A stretch of DNA of 64,000 nucleotides from JBEGHD01 sp049334165 (GTDB taxonomy: Bacteria; Bacteroidota; Bacteroidia; Flavobacteriales_D; Sanyastnellaceae): NCBI GenBank assembly GCA_049334165.1, contig JBEGHD010000008.1; one strand, 5' to 3'. A model generated the notes under the pieces. It was not told where the DNA came from and searched no databases. It worked only from the letters and a program-made list of their open reading frames with translations. A program made the translations under genes and the position numbers. Positions 43,199-53,033 of this stretch are shown here, piece by piece; positions within the stretch are counted from its first letter, which is position 1; every line of letters starts with the position of its first letter.

Positions 43199-43605
43199 TC
43201 CTTGGTAACCTCTTTTAAGTTCTGGTCTTGATCAATCGTCCAGACATTCAGAACTCCATCTCCATCGAAATCCTGTGAGGCCGTGGCCTTGGCTTTGAAT
43301 CCTGAGCTACTGGCTTCTACTATTTCGATCTCATAGTATGCATTACCACCTTGGGATGCTAGCTTTTCTTGAGTAAAACCGAGCTCTTCAAGATCTGATG
43401 AATACTTTGCTTTTTTAAAGAATTGTGTTTTCTGAAGCGTGTAGACGTGTTTCAGTTGCTGTTGTGCTTCAACACTTCGGGCATCGCTCACTACTCCCAT
43501 GAAATTCGGCAAAACCATCATCACAATAATGCCGATGATAGCGAGAACTACAAGGAGTTCCATCAAAGTTAAAGCGGGGAGTTTTCTTTTTACTATTTGT
43601 TTCAT
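43195..43605 (-). CDS. gspG: major pseudopilin, GspG/PilE type
   Basis: This 136-residue protein starts MKQIVKRKLPALTLMELLVVLAIIGIIV, a type IV prepilin leader, a predicted cleavage after PA, and the conserved Glu of the mature end. The head domain ends with DFDGDGVLNVWTIDQDQNL, a calcium-loop pattern like that of GspG major pseudopilins. It is the first gene of the 13-gene operon. A TTG at 43,617 is a less likely earlier start. It probably forms the pseudopilus shaft. Confidence 0.88.
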   Translation of the reverse strand: MKQIVKRKLPALTLMELLVVLAIIGIIVMMVLPNFMGVVSDARSVEAQQQLKHVYTLQKTQFFKKAKYSSDLEELGFTQEKLASQGGNAYYEIEIVEASSSGFKAKATASQDFDGDGVLNVWTIDQDQNLKEVTKD

Positions 43606-44021
43606 GTTCAATCTCAAATGTCAAGATATGTTAACAGGTGTAAAGCTATAAAATAAGTGGTAAAGAATCGACCTGGTTCTCCATAGATGCGAATTTCACC
43701 TCTTAATCAATGCCTTAAGATCCCTTCGGGTAGCAGGATTCACGAGGATGTGAAAAAGTAATTTCAGAAAATTCACACAAAATCTTTTGAATCTTTAACA
43801 AAACATTTTTAATTGCACCGTGAAATGAACAAGCAGAAATTGCTTGAGATGTTAAACAACCAACTTAATGCTTTACTCTCTTAACCAAACGGAACTATAC
43901 AACTTTAGACCACCCTGGCCTCTTATTTGAAGTTATTACCGACTTGCGGTGAAAGTCAAACTGTCTGAATTAATCTTTCCCTGGTTTTTTGTTTTGTAAA
44001 GCATCGCTCTAACAGCAGACG
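43606..44021. other. divergent intergenic region between the secretion operon and the RHS operon
   Basis: This 416-base gap must hold promoters for both operons. No exact TAnnTTTG element with proper spacing is visible in either direction; TATCTTGA on the minus strand near 43,630 is the nearest match for the secretion operon. A 19-codon ORF (43,825-43,884, MNKQKLLEMLNNQLNALLS) with a leucine-rich pattern is present but unsupported. Confidence 0.5.
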
Positions 44022-44573
44022 ATGACTAGACCACTTTACACACTCATCATTTTATTAATTGCCACTCTTGGGCTTGGAATCGGAATAGTTAATTACTTTC
44101 AGTCAGGACCAAAAATTGGATTTGTCAAATCTCAGGAGCTTATCTATGGCTATCAGGGAATGAAGGCCGCTCAGCAAGAATTCGAAACGAAGACTCAAGC
44201 ATGGAGTGCTAATTCTGATACATTAATGTCTTTGTATCAGCAATCATTGAAAAGGTATCAGGATAGTGCGCGATTTTACTCTGACAGGGAGCGTCAATTT
44301 CAGGAGGGCCAGTTGAGAAAGCGCCAGGAGAATGTGCAGAAGTATCAGGAGATGACCGCTTCCAAAATGAAGGAAGAAGAGGAGAAGATGCTCGAAGGTG
44401 TTTTCAATCAGGTCAATTCTTTTGTTGAGCAATATGCCGAGCGCAACAATTACGACATTATTCTAGGGACAACCTTATCGGGAAGTTTGCTTTATGGGGA
44501 GGACCATATCGATGTAACGGATGAAGTTCTTAAAGAGCTGAATCAATACTACACAAATGGCAGCAATGAATAG
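44022..44573 (+). CDS. OmpH/Skp-like periplasmic chaperone
   Basis: This 183-residue protein has an N-terminal membrane/signal helix (LYTLIILLIATLGLGIGIVNYF), then the OmpH opening KIGFVKSQELIYGYQGMKAAQQEFE, a long charged coiled coil, and a final beta element YDIILGTTLSGSLLYGEDHIDVT. OmpH/Skp chaperones hold unfolded outer-membrane or exported proteins in the periplasm; the uncleaved-looking helix may tether this one. It is the first gene of the plus-strand operon with the giant proteins and may be their dedicated chaperone. Confidence 0.85.
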   Translation: MTRPLYTLIILLIATLGLGIGIVNYFQSGPKIGFVKSQELIYGYQGMKAAQQEFETKTQAWSANSDTLMSLYQQSLKRYQDSARFYSDRERQFQEGQLRKRQENVQKYQEMTASKMKEEEEKMLEGVFNQVNSFVEQYAERNNYDIILGTTLSGSLLYGEDHIDVTDEVLKELNQYYTNGSNE

Positions 44574-45225
44574 GTTGAGAAAAAACATATCGTTGCTGTT
44601 CGTCTTGTCACTTTTATTGATAGTTGGTTGCAAGAATGATTTTGATATCAATAACCAGAAGGATTTCAAAGTAGCGATTAACTCAGTAGAAAGTGGCCTT
44701 ACATCCAAACGACAAACTAAAGATCTTGAACTGAGTGCCACGTTAATTCCTGCAGCTTATCAGGCACTGACTAACTACGATCACCAAGACACAACCATCA
44801 ATCTCGTTGAGGAGGAGCTAGATTATTATTCGAAATCTTTAAGCTTCACATTCAAGATTACTTCTATAAAAGCACAATCAGTTAATCCGATTTTCGAAAG
44901 ATTGAATTCTTATCAAGACTATAAAAACCGGGTGCACGACCTTAATTTCCGATTGGAGGAGATGTTTCATCTCGATATTGGAGGTGAACGCTACCCTCCA
45001 GCTCTGTTTCACTTCGAAGGGAATCAAGGGTTTGACAGAGAGGTTCGATTTAACCTTGTCTTCTCGCCTTCTTCCGCAGAGGATGGCTTGTTTTACTCTG
45101 GAGACCAGGTGAAGCTTGTATTTAAAGATAACGAGTTTGGAACCGGGATACACCAATTCAATTTTGAAAGAGAAAGTATCAAACACTTTAACGAAATAGA
45201 CATTACTCAATTTTTGGACCTATGA
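44566..45225 (+). CDS. putative lipoprotein, 219 aa
   Basis: This protein has a lipoprotein signal, MNRLRKNISLLFVLSLLLIVGCKND, with the modified Cys near residue 22. The remaining 200 residues are predicted alpha/beta, without a recognised family (EEMFHLDIGGERYPPALFHF, KLVFKDNEFGTGIHQFNF). It overlaps the chaperone gene by eight bases and the following giant gene by four (ATGA), showing a tightly coupled operon. An earlier ATG at 44,557 is possible. It may be an outer-membrane partner of the giant proteins. Confidence 0.72.
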   Translation: MNRLRKNISLLFVLSLLLIVGCKNDFDINNQKDFKVAINSVESGLTSKRQTKDLELSATLIPAAYQALTNYDHQDTTINLVEEELDYYSKSLSFTFKITSIKAQSVNPIFERLNSYQDYKNRVHDLNFRLEEMFHLDIGGERYPPALFHFEGNQGFDREVRFNLVFSPSSAEDGLFYSGDQVKLVFKDNEFGTGIHQFNFERESIKHFNEIDITQFLDL

Positions 45226-48200
45226 AACGATACACCACCAAAAGAAAACTGCGTTTTATTGTAGCTTTTTTCATCTGCCTTTTTCTGTCGCAGATAGCTA
45301 CACCTACAGTAAGTTTCGCTCTGACCTCAGGGCCGTCACAGCCTGAGTTCTCGAGCTTCGAGCCTGTGGCCACTACCAATATGGTAAATGAGTTTACTGG
45401 AGACTTAACGTATAATCTTCCTGTGTTGAATATTCCGGGTGCTGACGGAGGTGGTTACTCTATGTCGCTGTCATACCATAGTGGAGCTTCAATAGAAGAG
45501 GAAGCTTCGTGGGTTGGTTATGGTTGGACGTTAAATCCAGGAGCGATTAATCGTCAAAAGCGTGGGTACCCCGATGACTGGAGGGCAGAAAACGTAATTC
45601 AATACTCTAAATCCAAAGCCAGCCGCACTTTCTCAGTTGGAGTTAGTAATCAATTTGAGCTTTTTAGTTGGGAGACTCCCTTGAATGGAAGTGCAGCAAT
45701 TCGGTATAACAATTATAAAGGTTTTGGTTATTCAGTGGGTGCTAGTTACGGGTTTGGTAATGGTGTCGCTAGCCTCGGCTTCAATCTCAGTGATGGACAA
45801 GGAAGTTTCTCTCTCAATGTTAATCCAGCAAGACTAGCAAATAACCTTTACAGTGAAGCAAAAGCAAAGCAAGCTAATTTAAAAGAGGAGCATTGGGGAA
45901 GACTATTTAAGTTCTATGAAAAAAAATCTTTTACAGCTAATGATTTCCGGAATGCAAGCGCTTTTAGTAGTGGCTATTCAGTCTTCCAAAACTACGGACA
46001 AGGTAAGCCAAATTTCAATGCCAAATACAATGGTGGTTCCTATCGCTTCGGAGTCTCTGTAATGCCAACAGCTGCTCCCCCTCAGGTAGGTCCCGACTAC
46101 ACCCTTTTTGGAACCTATGCCTGGCAAAAGAATGAATCTCAAACAACAGCACAGGCATACGGCTATATGTATTCAAGGGACGGTGAGAAAGAGAGGGGGG
46201 ACAACACATTAATGGACTATTTTAAAGAGCACGAGGCTCCATTCGAGAAAAGAGACAAGTTTTTATCAATTCCTTATGCAAACCCTGATAATTTTGCTGT
46301 CTCAGGAGAAGGGATTTCTGGGGCATTTAAGTTAAGACATAAGGAAGTTGGTCATTTCTATCCAAATAAAGTTACGAGTAAGGTTCATCATGTAGGACTA
46401 GGGTTGGAAGTTGAAGCTGGTTTAAACTTTGGGGGTGGTGGTAATGCCTCATATGGCCAACATACTCTCTCTACCGAGCCCTGGGTTGATAATAGTTACG
46501 GGCATTTTTCAAATCCAGCTTCACATATCGATCAGGATGCAGTGTCATTTCGCTTTGCGAACGATATGGGAGGAAAGGTTTCATATGGGGCCGATGAACA
46601 GGAGGAGACTGCGAGTATTGATGGTTCCGGTGGAGATCGGGATGCGTTAGCACATCAATATAATAACTCAGGTCGTCCCGGGCATTCGTCATTCATACAT
46701 TACGCACTTAATAAGAATTTTTCGGAATACAACTACAGCGGTGTTGTTCCGCAAGTTTACGAAAGATCAACTGATGTAGGTCAGGATATTAATAGATCTA
46801 GTGGTGATCATATTGGAGAATTTGGCATACACAATGAAAGTGGTGATTTGTATGTGTACGGCTATCCTCTGCATAACAAGGCCGATGAGAGTATGTCCTA
46901 TGGTGTTAAGGGATTGAGCGATGCAGCAGTTCCGGCAGACTTAAAGTATGTTTCATCTTCACAAGCGCGATCTGACAATGTTAATAATATTGAACAGGTT
47001 ATTGGAGAGAAGACAAGTGCCGCGTATCCGTCAACATATCTATTGACTCAAATTACTACTCCCGACTATATAGATGTTAATCAAGACGGCCCAACGGATG
47101 ATGATTTTGGAGGCTGGACCAAGTTCAGCTATGACAAGAAGTATGGTTATAATGGAACAGAAAGTTCTTCCTATTATAAATGGCGCGCGCCCTATGAAGG
47201 TTTTGGATTTCAGAGGGGAGAGATCTCAAACCCCGATGATGACCTGGCTTCTGTTCAATTGGGACATAAAGAGGTAGCTTATCTAGATGAAATTGAGACA
47301 AAGACACATGTTGCCAAATTTCATACCTCTCAAAGAACGGATGGACGGTCCGCTATAGAAAGTGAGGAGGATGCGGGTAATCTTTATGACTCTAACGACC
47401 TTGCTGACACTAAGGCTCTTTACAAACTCGACAGTATTTCGTTAAGGACAAAAGATGGAGACCGTTTGGTCAAAACAATCCATTTTGAGTATGATAACAG
47501 TCTTTGTCCGGGTCTTCCAAATAGTACAACAGGTCAGGGAAAACTGACTCTCAAAAAAGTTTGGTTTGAGCATAATGGGGTGGTTCGGTCAGAAATCGCT
47601 CCCTACGAGTTTGTTTATGAATATCCTGATTTTGAGTACCCATACTACAATGAAGGTGCAAATGGTGAAAAAATTGATTTAAATGCGGGCCTGACCGAAT
47701 TAAATGAAAATCCTCTCTATAGCCCTTACAACGCGGATGCTTGGGGTAATTATCAAAAGAATGGGCTCGCCCGACATACGGAAATGAGGCCCTGGCTTGA
47801 TCAATCCGAACCGGATTCAGGTTTTGACCCGGCTGCTTGGCAGCTGAAGCAAATAAAGCTTCCCAGTGGAGGTGAAATACATATTCAATACGAACAGGAT
47901 GACTACCGATATGTTCAGGATCAAATTGCGCATAGCATGGTTCCCTTGAAGGAAAATCCTCAGATTTTTAACGCGGAGGTGATTTCCCACAGAAGTGAAT
48001 TCTTGTTGAATCTGGGTGAGATTGACACGTACTCTAGCAATGAGCTTGAAAGTATTCGTCAGGCAATTTACAATAGGTATGTGAAGGGAGATGAGCGAAT
48101 TTATTTTAAAATTTTATATCGTTTGCAAGGGCTCGTTAACCCAACACTAACTGATTGTAAAGCAGAATATATATCCGGATATGCAGAGGTAAAGGAGGTA

Positions 48201-51200
48201 ACTATTGATGATGGTGATATAAAATTGAAACTTCATAATGGAGAAGATGATCGGGGGTTACCAATGCAAGTTTGTAAGGATTTTGTGAAAACAAATCGGG
48301 CAGGTAATATGCCTGTAATAGATAATGGAGAATGTCAACCTAATTCATATCTGAACTCTGATGGCCTAATGGGATCGAGTTCAGAAATAGTAAGTTTTGT
48401 GTACGAACTGTTAAACATGGCTGCGATCCAGTATGGAGTTGGAGCTACTTGTTTAAGATATGATCCAGCTCATTCATACTTTAGAATTCCCGTGTTAAGG
48501 CAAAAGCGCGGTGGTGGGATAAGAGTGAAACGACTTTTAATGTACGATGATGGAACCAGGACTGACGGACAGCCTGTTGTATATGGTTCTGAATATGAAT
48601 ATAAGTCAACTCGAAAAGTTAATGGAGAGTATGTTTCCAGTGGTGTGGCTACCAACGAACCTCAATCCATAAGGGAGGAAAACATTTTAGTAGGCTTTTT
48701 AAGTCGTTTCAACCAGAACTTTCTGCAGAAAGCGGTGGCGGGAAGAGACAAACGTCAATCCGAGGGTCCTATAGGTGGAGCCGCCATGCCCGGCCCTTCA
48801 GTGGGGTATTCCAGAGTAGTTGTTAAAAATATCCATAGCGGTAAAACGAATACTGGTTACAAGGTTCTTGAATTCAATACGGCTAAAGATTATCCTTTTA
48901 AGTTCGAGAGTACTGATGTAGTTGAAGAAACACAATATATACCGATTCCAACAGGTATCGTGAATATTTTTAAGAATAAATCCTGGGCAACACAAGGATT
49001 TAATTTCTATCAAAATAATATGCATGGTCAAGTAAAATCGATGGCAAACTATGCCGGTGATTACTCATTGATTCACGAAGAAGGTGCGCAGCTAATCAGC
49101 AAGGAGGAAACTCACTATTTTGAGCCTGGTGAAGAGGTGCCTGTTGTGACCAGACTTAATCCAACCTTGGAAGAAGGGGAGTATTTCGAGACTTCTCCAA
49201 TGCAAATAGGTAAAGAGGTTGAGGTTGCAATGGAAGCTCGCGGAACAGAAGATAAAAACAATGAAGGTGCAATATATCCAGATGTGGATGCTGGAATAGC
49301 AGTTGTGGGCTTAATTCCATTTATTTCAGCTTTAGCTTCAGCAACACTTACTGACGTTGCGACCTACACTCATGTAACTTCAAAAGTCATATCATATCCT
49401 GCTGTTGTTAAGAGCAAAACAATCACTCAAAATGGTGTTCAACATACAACGTTGAATGAAGCTTTTGATAAGAACACTGGGCAGCCAATAATCACAAAAA
49501 CTTTCGATGGATATAGACCATATGAAGATAATCCAGACCTGGCAATGGCTCAGAGCGACTTATTAGATCTAGAGAGTTCATCGAATCACGAAGGTATTTA
49601 CACGAATTATAATATTCCTGCTAGTCTTGTTTATCCCGAAATGGGTCAGAAAGGGTATAATCAGGGTACAGTTATATCGACTCACTTAACTTCTGTGTTT
49701 GAAACTGATGTTGAAGTTAACTTCAAATCCTCTCCAGATTTTCACCTCGAATTTGAGCCGCTAGTCGATGGAGTTGATGTCTGTTCTTTGATGGACAAGT
49801 TAACACCCGGTGACCTTGTAGAAGTATATTTCATCAATGAAGAGGATCATGTTTTACCTGATGGTCAACCAGCAGATTTTGAAATTTATGAGCAGGTAGC
49901 CAATACACTCATTGATCAGGCAGACCGAAATGTCTTCCATGTTACAGGATCACAGTCAAATCAGGTGCTATTAGAAACAGTTTCCTATACCGACATGTCA
50001 AACCTGAATGATGATACAGGGGTTTTTGTGAGAGTACTTCGTAGTGGTAAAACAAATCAGCTAAATGCTTCAGTGGCGTCTTACACGACTTATATGAAGA
50101 ATGACCAACCAACTGGATTTACATTTAGTCAGGGAGGCGATTTTTCGAATAGAGAACAGTTCGCGGCTCTTCTGAACGACTTAATTAATAATGGTTCGCC
50201 CGGAAGTAAGGTGGCCATTCCGAATAGTTTAGTTGATCTGGTTATGCCTGGAGAGCCATGTGGATTTCAGGTGAATGAAGAGTACTCTCTGATGATTGAC
50301 TATGATGGAGATCTAATTGTTGTAACAGATGGAACCGGACAAGCGCCACTTGGGACGCCTTCTAATCCCCACCCGATGGTAACTGCTTTGAATGACTATT
50401 TGTCAGAGTATTACAGGTATGATTTGAGTGGAATAGGAGGTAAGCCAAGTCATTGTCAATACCCAATAAATGGTGCTTTAAGTTTTGTAGATGTCAGTAA
50501 TTCAGAGTCCACTGTTAGCTCGATGAGAACGGCTCAGCAAGGAGATCTTAATCAAACTTTTTCTTTTGTCAATGGTAATCCGATCCCAACTCCAATTAGC
50601 AACTACTTTGTTGATGATGGCTTTGGTCTCGGGAACACAGAGGTTTTGTGGAGTACGCAAAACCAAAGCAAAGAGAATATGCGCGTTTTGCTTAAAGAAG
50701 TTGGAACTAATTATGTTTTTGGAGTAAGGACAAGATGTGACATTCCGCCAAAGATGTGCTTTGGCTGTAGTGATTCTCAAGGAGGGATGTATTGTGAGAC
50801 TGCCGTAGTTATAAAAGATAAGTTTGGAGACTATACTATTGAAGATGCGCCAATAGGAGGGTTTGAGCAATTGAATGATGGTTCACTGGTATATGTTTAT
50901 GATGACTACAGTGGGAATGGCGAGAAGATACAGTGTGAAACTGGCATCAAATTTTGGAGAGAAGGAACTACAGATGTAGAAGTTTGTGAGCTTGTTCCCT
51001 CAAGTGCCAGCGGAAGTTTTGTTGTCAACCCTATGAACGGTCTTTTGGAGTTCGTGGATGATGAATATTCTTGTAACCCCATTGTGATGGACTGTATTCA
51101 GTTTTGTGACAATGCATATCCGAAATTGATAATGAAGGATGTTGTAAGTTCACAGGTGACTACAATGGATGACAACTGGTATTACGATCTGGATGACTAC

Positions 51201-52220
51201 TTCTGTAATCTATCCGGAGATTCGAAGTATGAGAGTGGCAAAAAAGGTAAGTGGAGGCAAAAATCAACTTATGCTTACGAAGAAACGGTAGACGGTCTCG
51301 ATGGTGTTGCGACTGCTGGTCGATCTTATAATTCAGGTATGTATGATACGGAAGTATTCTTATTCGAAACAGGTGGACTGAGTGAGAAGTGGTTGAAGCT
51401 AAATACTGTTACATCGTATTCTCCAAATGGAAGTGCGCTGGAAGAAGAGAACATCCTGGGAATTAAAAGTGCTGCTAAGTTTGGTTATGACAAAATGCTA
51501 CCAACATTAGTTGCGCAAAACGCATCTGCAAATACTGTTTTCTTTGAAAGTTTTGAGAAGGTTTACCCCACTTCTACAGGAGACTACTTCGAGGATGGTA
51601 TGCCATCAGATGGAACTACTTGGGTGCAGGATAGCGATGACTCTCATTCAGGACAATTTGGTGCAAAACTGAGTGCCAGTGCTCCGCCAGCGTTAATAAA
51701 CCATCTGGCAGTGAATAACCAGGTGCTTGACCAGGGCATTAATTTCAAAGTATGGGTGAAGGTTGATGAAAAAGATCCTGATGAAATAGCAGCTTCTTTC
51801 GACCTGTCGATATCCGAAAGTGGTAATTCGGTGGCGTCTAAAAGCTTAACGTATTTAAGTCGCTCCGGAGAGTGGGCATTGTTCTCTTGTGATCTCAATC
51901 CCGAAGATATAGTGACCTTGTCTGACGGAGATCAGGTGAGTATGTATTTGGATTTTAGTCATTCCTGGATTAGCGATATTGTTTTGGATGATCTGAGAGT
52001 TCAGCCAAAAGATGCCCAGGTAGTGACTTATGTTTATAATGCAGATGAGCTACGCCTTGTTGCAAGTTTCGATGATCAGCACTTCGGCCTCTTCTATCAA
52101 TACAACCAGGAGGGGAAGCTTATCAGGAAAACTATTGAGACAGAGAGAGGCAGGAAGACACTGAAGGAAACATATTACCATATTCCAAGAAATATGGAGA
52201 GACCTGTTTTCCAGCAATGA
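45222..52220 (+). CDS. 2332-aa exported shell-like protein (SpvB/TcB-like N-terminus)
   Basis: After a signal peptide (to about residue 33, TVSFALT) comes a region typical of RHS/SpvB-like shell proteins in Bacteroidota: FTGDLTYNLPVLNIPGADGGGYSMSLSYHSG, followed by ASWVGYGWTLNPGAI (about 60-110). The body is long and beta-rich, with Asp/Tyr-rich YD-like units. Further features are a hydrophobic segment near residue 1355 (AVVGLIPFISALASATL), a Cys-rich stretch near 1825-1900, a jelly-roll/carbohydrate-binding-like domain at about 2105-2265 (FFESFEKVYPTSTGDYFEDG), and a YD-like C-terminus. There is no RHS core, toxin tip or T9SS domain. It resembles the B component that, with a C component, builds a cocoon in Tc toxins, but is larger. 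The B-like role is inferred. Confidence 0.7.
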   Translation: MKRYTTKRKLRFIVAFFICLFLSQIATPTVSFALTSGPSQPEFSSFEPVATTNMVNEFTGDLTYNLPVLNIPGADGGGYSMSLSYHSGASIEEEASWVGYGWTLNPGAINRQKRGYPDDWRAENVIQYSKSKASRTFSVGVSNQFELFSWETPLNGSAAIRYNNYKGFGYSVGASYGFGNGVASLGFNLSDGQGSFSLNVNPARLANNLYSEAKAKQANLKEEHWGRLFKFYEKKSFTANDFRNASAFSSGYSVFQNYGQGKPNFNAKYNGGSYRFGVSVMPTAAPPQVGPDYTLFGTYAWQKNESQTTAQAYGYMYSRDGEKERGDNTLMDYFKEHEAPFEKRDKFLSIPYANPDNFAVSGEGISGAFKLRHKEVGHFYPNKVTSKVHHVGLGLEVEAGLNFGGGGNASYGQHTLSTEPWVDNSYGHFSNPASHIDQDAVSFRFANDMGGKVSYGADEQEETASIDGSGGDRDALAHQYNNSGRPGHSSFIHYALNKNFSEYNYSGVVPQVYERSTDVGQDINRSSGDHIGEFGIHNESGDLYVYGYPLHNKADESMSYGVKGLSDAAVPADLKYVSSSQARSDNVNNIEQVIGEKTSAAYPSTYLLTQITTPDYIDVNQDGPTDDDFGGWTKFSYDKKYGYNGTESSSYYKWRAPYEGFGFQRGEISNPDDDLASVQLGHKEVAYLDEIETKTHVAKFHTSQRTDGRSAIESEEDAGNLYDSNDLADTKALYKLDSISLRTKDGDRLVKTIHFEYDNSLCPGLPNSTTGQGKLTLKKVWFEHNGVVRSEIAPYEFVYEYPDFEYPYYNEGANGEKIDLNAGLTELNENPLYSPYNADAWGNYQKNGLARHTEMRPWLDQSEPDSGFDPAAWQLKQIKLPSGGEIHIQYEQDDYRYVQDQIAHSMVPLKENPQIFNAEVISHRSEFLLNLGEIDTYSSNELESIRQAIYNRYVKGDERIYFKILYRLQGLVNPTLTDCKAEYISGYAEVKEVTIDDGDIKLKLHNGEDDRGLPMQVCKDFVKTNRAGNMPVIDNGECQPNSYLNSDGLMGSSSEIVSFVYELLNMAAIQYGVGATCLRYDPAHSYFRIPVLRQKRGGGIRVKRLLMYDDGTRTDGQPVVYGSEYEYKSTRKVNGEYVSSGVATNEPQSIREENILVGFLSRFNQNFLQKAVAGRDKRQSEGPIGGAAMPGPSVGYSRVVVKNIHSGKTNTGYKVLEFNTAKDYPFKFESTDVVEETQYIPIPTGIVNIFKNKSWATQGFNFYQNNMHGQVKSMANYAGDYSLIHEEGAQLISKEETHYFEPGEEVPVVTRLNPTLEEGEYFETSPMQIGKEVEVAMEARGTEDKNNEGAIYPDVDAGIAVVGLIPFISALASATLTDVATYTHVTSKVISYPAVVKSKTITQNGVQHTTLNEAFDKNTGQPIITKTFDGYRPYEDNPDLAMAQSDLLDLESSSNHEGIYTNYNIPASLVYPEMGQKGYNQGTVISTHLTSVFETDVEVNFKSSPDFHLEFEPLVDGVDVCSLMDKLTPGDLVEVYFINEEDHVLPDGQPADFEIYEQVANTLIDQADRNVFHVTGSQSNQVLLETVSYTDMSNLNDDTGVFVRVLRSGKTNQLNASVASYTTYMKNDQPTGFTFSQGGDFSNREQFAALLNDLINNGSPGSKVAIPNSLVDLVMPGEPCGFQVNEEYSLMIDYDGDLIVVTDGTGQAPLGTPSNPHPMVTALNDYLSEYYRYDLSGIGGKPSHCQYPINGALSFVDVSNSESTVSSMRTAQQGDLNQTFSFVNGNPIPTPISNYFVDDGFGLGNTEVLWSTQNQSKENMRVLLKEVGTNYVFGVRTRCDIPPKMCFGCSDSQGGMYCETAVVIKDKFGDYTIEDAPIGGFEQLNDGSLVYVYDDYSGNGEKIQCETGIKFWREGTTDVEVCELVPSSASGSFVVNPMNGLLEFVDDEYSCNPIVMDCIQFCDNAYPKLIMKDVVSSQVTTMDDNWYYDLDDYFCNLSGDSKYESGKKGKWRQKSTYAYEETVDGLDGVATAGRSYNSGMYDTEVFLFETGGLSEKWLKLNTVTSYSPNGSALEEENILGIKSAAKFGYDKMLPTLVAQNASANTVFFESFEKVYPTSTGDYFEDGMPSDGTTWVQDSDDSHSGQFGAKLSASAPPALINHLAVNNQVLDQGINFKVWVKVDEKDPDEIAASFDLSISESGNSVASKSLTYLSRSGEWALFSCDLNPEDIVTLSDGDQVSMYLDFSHSWISDIVLDDLRVQPKDAQVVTYVYNADELRLVASFDDQHFGLFYQYNQEGKLIRKTIETERGRKTLKETYYHIPRNMERPVFQQ

Positions 52221-52243
52221 TCATATAATATAAACCATTAAGA

Positions 52244-53002
52244 ATGAAGCGAAGAGGACTCATATTTATCAGTGCCTTAATAGTGATGATGTTCGTCACA
52301 CTTAATTGCTATTCGCAAGATAAGGATGCGGCAAGTGATTTTGAATATATTAGATCGATCATAGCCAACTCGGCTAATGATTTTGAGAATTTCGGGTCAA
52401 TACAGACTGATAATCAGGTTTTATCAACGTCATATGTTGTAGAAGTTACATCAAGGAACCGGGAGGGATCGGTAGCTACAGATTGTTCAATAATTTACGA
52501 TGGAGAGAGGAGTCGACTCTCCACATCAGGAATTGTAATTGTGCAGGATTCGGACACTGGAATTCAGCTACAGGAAGAATCAAGGCAAATTGTGATACAT
52601 GATACCGATGGCGGCCGATCCAAGGATTATTTCCTTCAGAAGTCTCATGCTTTACAGAAAGAAAGCCTCAAGTACCTCAACTCTTCTGAGAGGACACAAT
52701 TAGAGAATGATAAAATTATGATTAGCCTGGAGTTTAACTCTGAAGGCAGGCAGCAATTAAGGCTCAAGAGAGTTGAGTATGTTGTTGATATTGAGAACGA
52801 AAGAATACTGGAGGCGAGCGTTTTTTATTCCGACAATCACCCAAATCAGAAATTGTCTATAAAGTTTGGGGAAATTACGATATCTGAAAGAGATTCAGCT
52901 AAATTACCAAATAATATTCTTGACTTAATCTATGATAGCGAAGGGGAACTTCTCCATAAATGGAGTGGATTTGCCGTATTTGATAACAGAATGAAAAAAT
53001 AA
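52244..53002 (+). CDS. exported hypothetical protein between the two giant genes
   Basis: This 252-residue protein has a signal peptide (MKRRGLIFISALIVMMFVTLNCYSQ) with a possible lipobox Cys at LNC. The rest is predicted beta-rich and without a named family; it resembles LolA/outer-membrane lipoprotein carrier-like folds (SYVVEVTSRNREG, CSIIYDGERSRLS). It lies 23 bases after the first giant gene and 31 before the second, so it is co-transcribed and may assist folding, export or anchoring of them. Confidence 0.65.
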   Translation: MKRRGLIFISALIVMMFVTLNCYSQDKDAASDFEYIRSIIANSANDFENFGSIQTDNQVLSTSYVVEVTSRNREGSVATDCSIIYDGERSRLSTSGIVIVQDSDTGIQLQEESRQIVIHDTDGGRSKDYFLQKSHALQKESLKYLNSSERTQLENDKIMISLEFNSEGRQQLRLKRVEYVVDIENERILEASVFYSDNHPNQKLSIKFGEITISERDSAKLPNNILDLIYDSEGELLHKWSGFAVFDNRMKK

Positions 53003-53033
53003 CTCGAACTAAATTACTTCAACACCTATAGCT

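Noticed and set aside
43825..43884. 19-codon leucine-rich ORF between the two divergent operons
   Set aside because: It is very short, with no promoter, ribosome site or terminator to support it; mentioned only in the intergenic entry.
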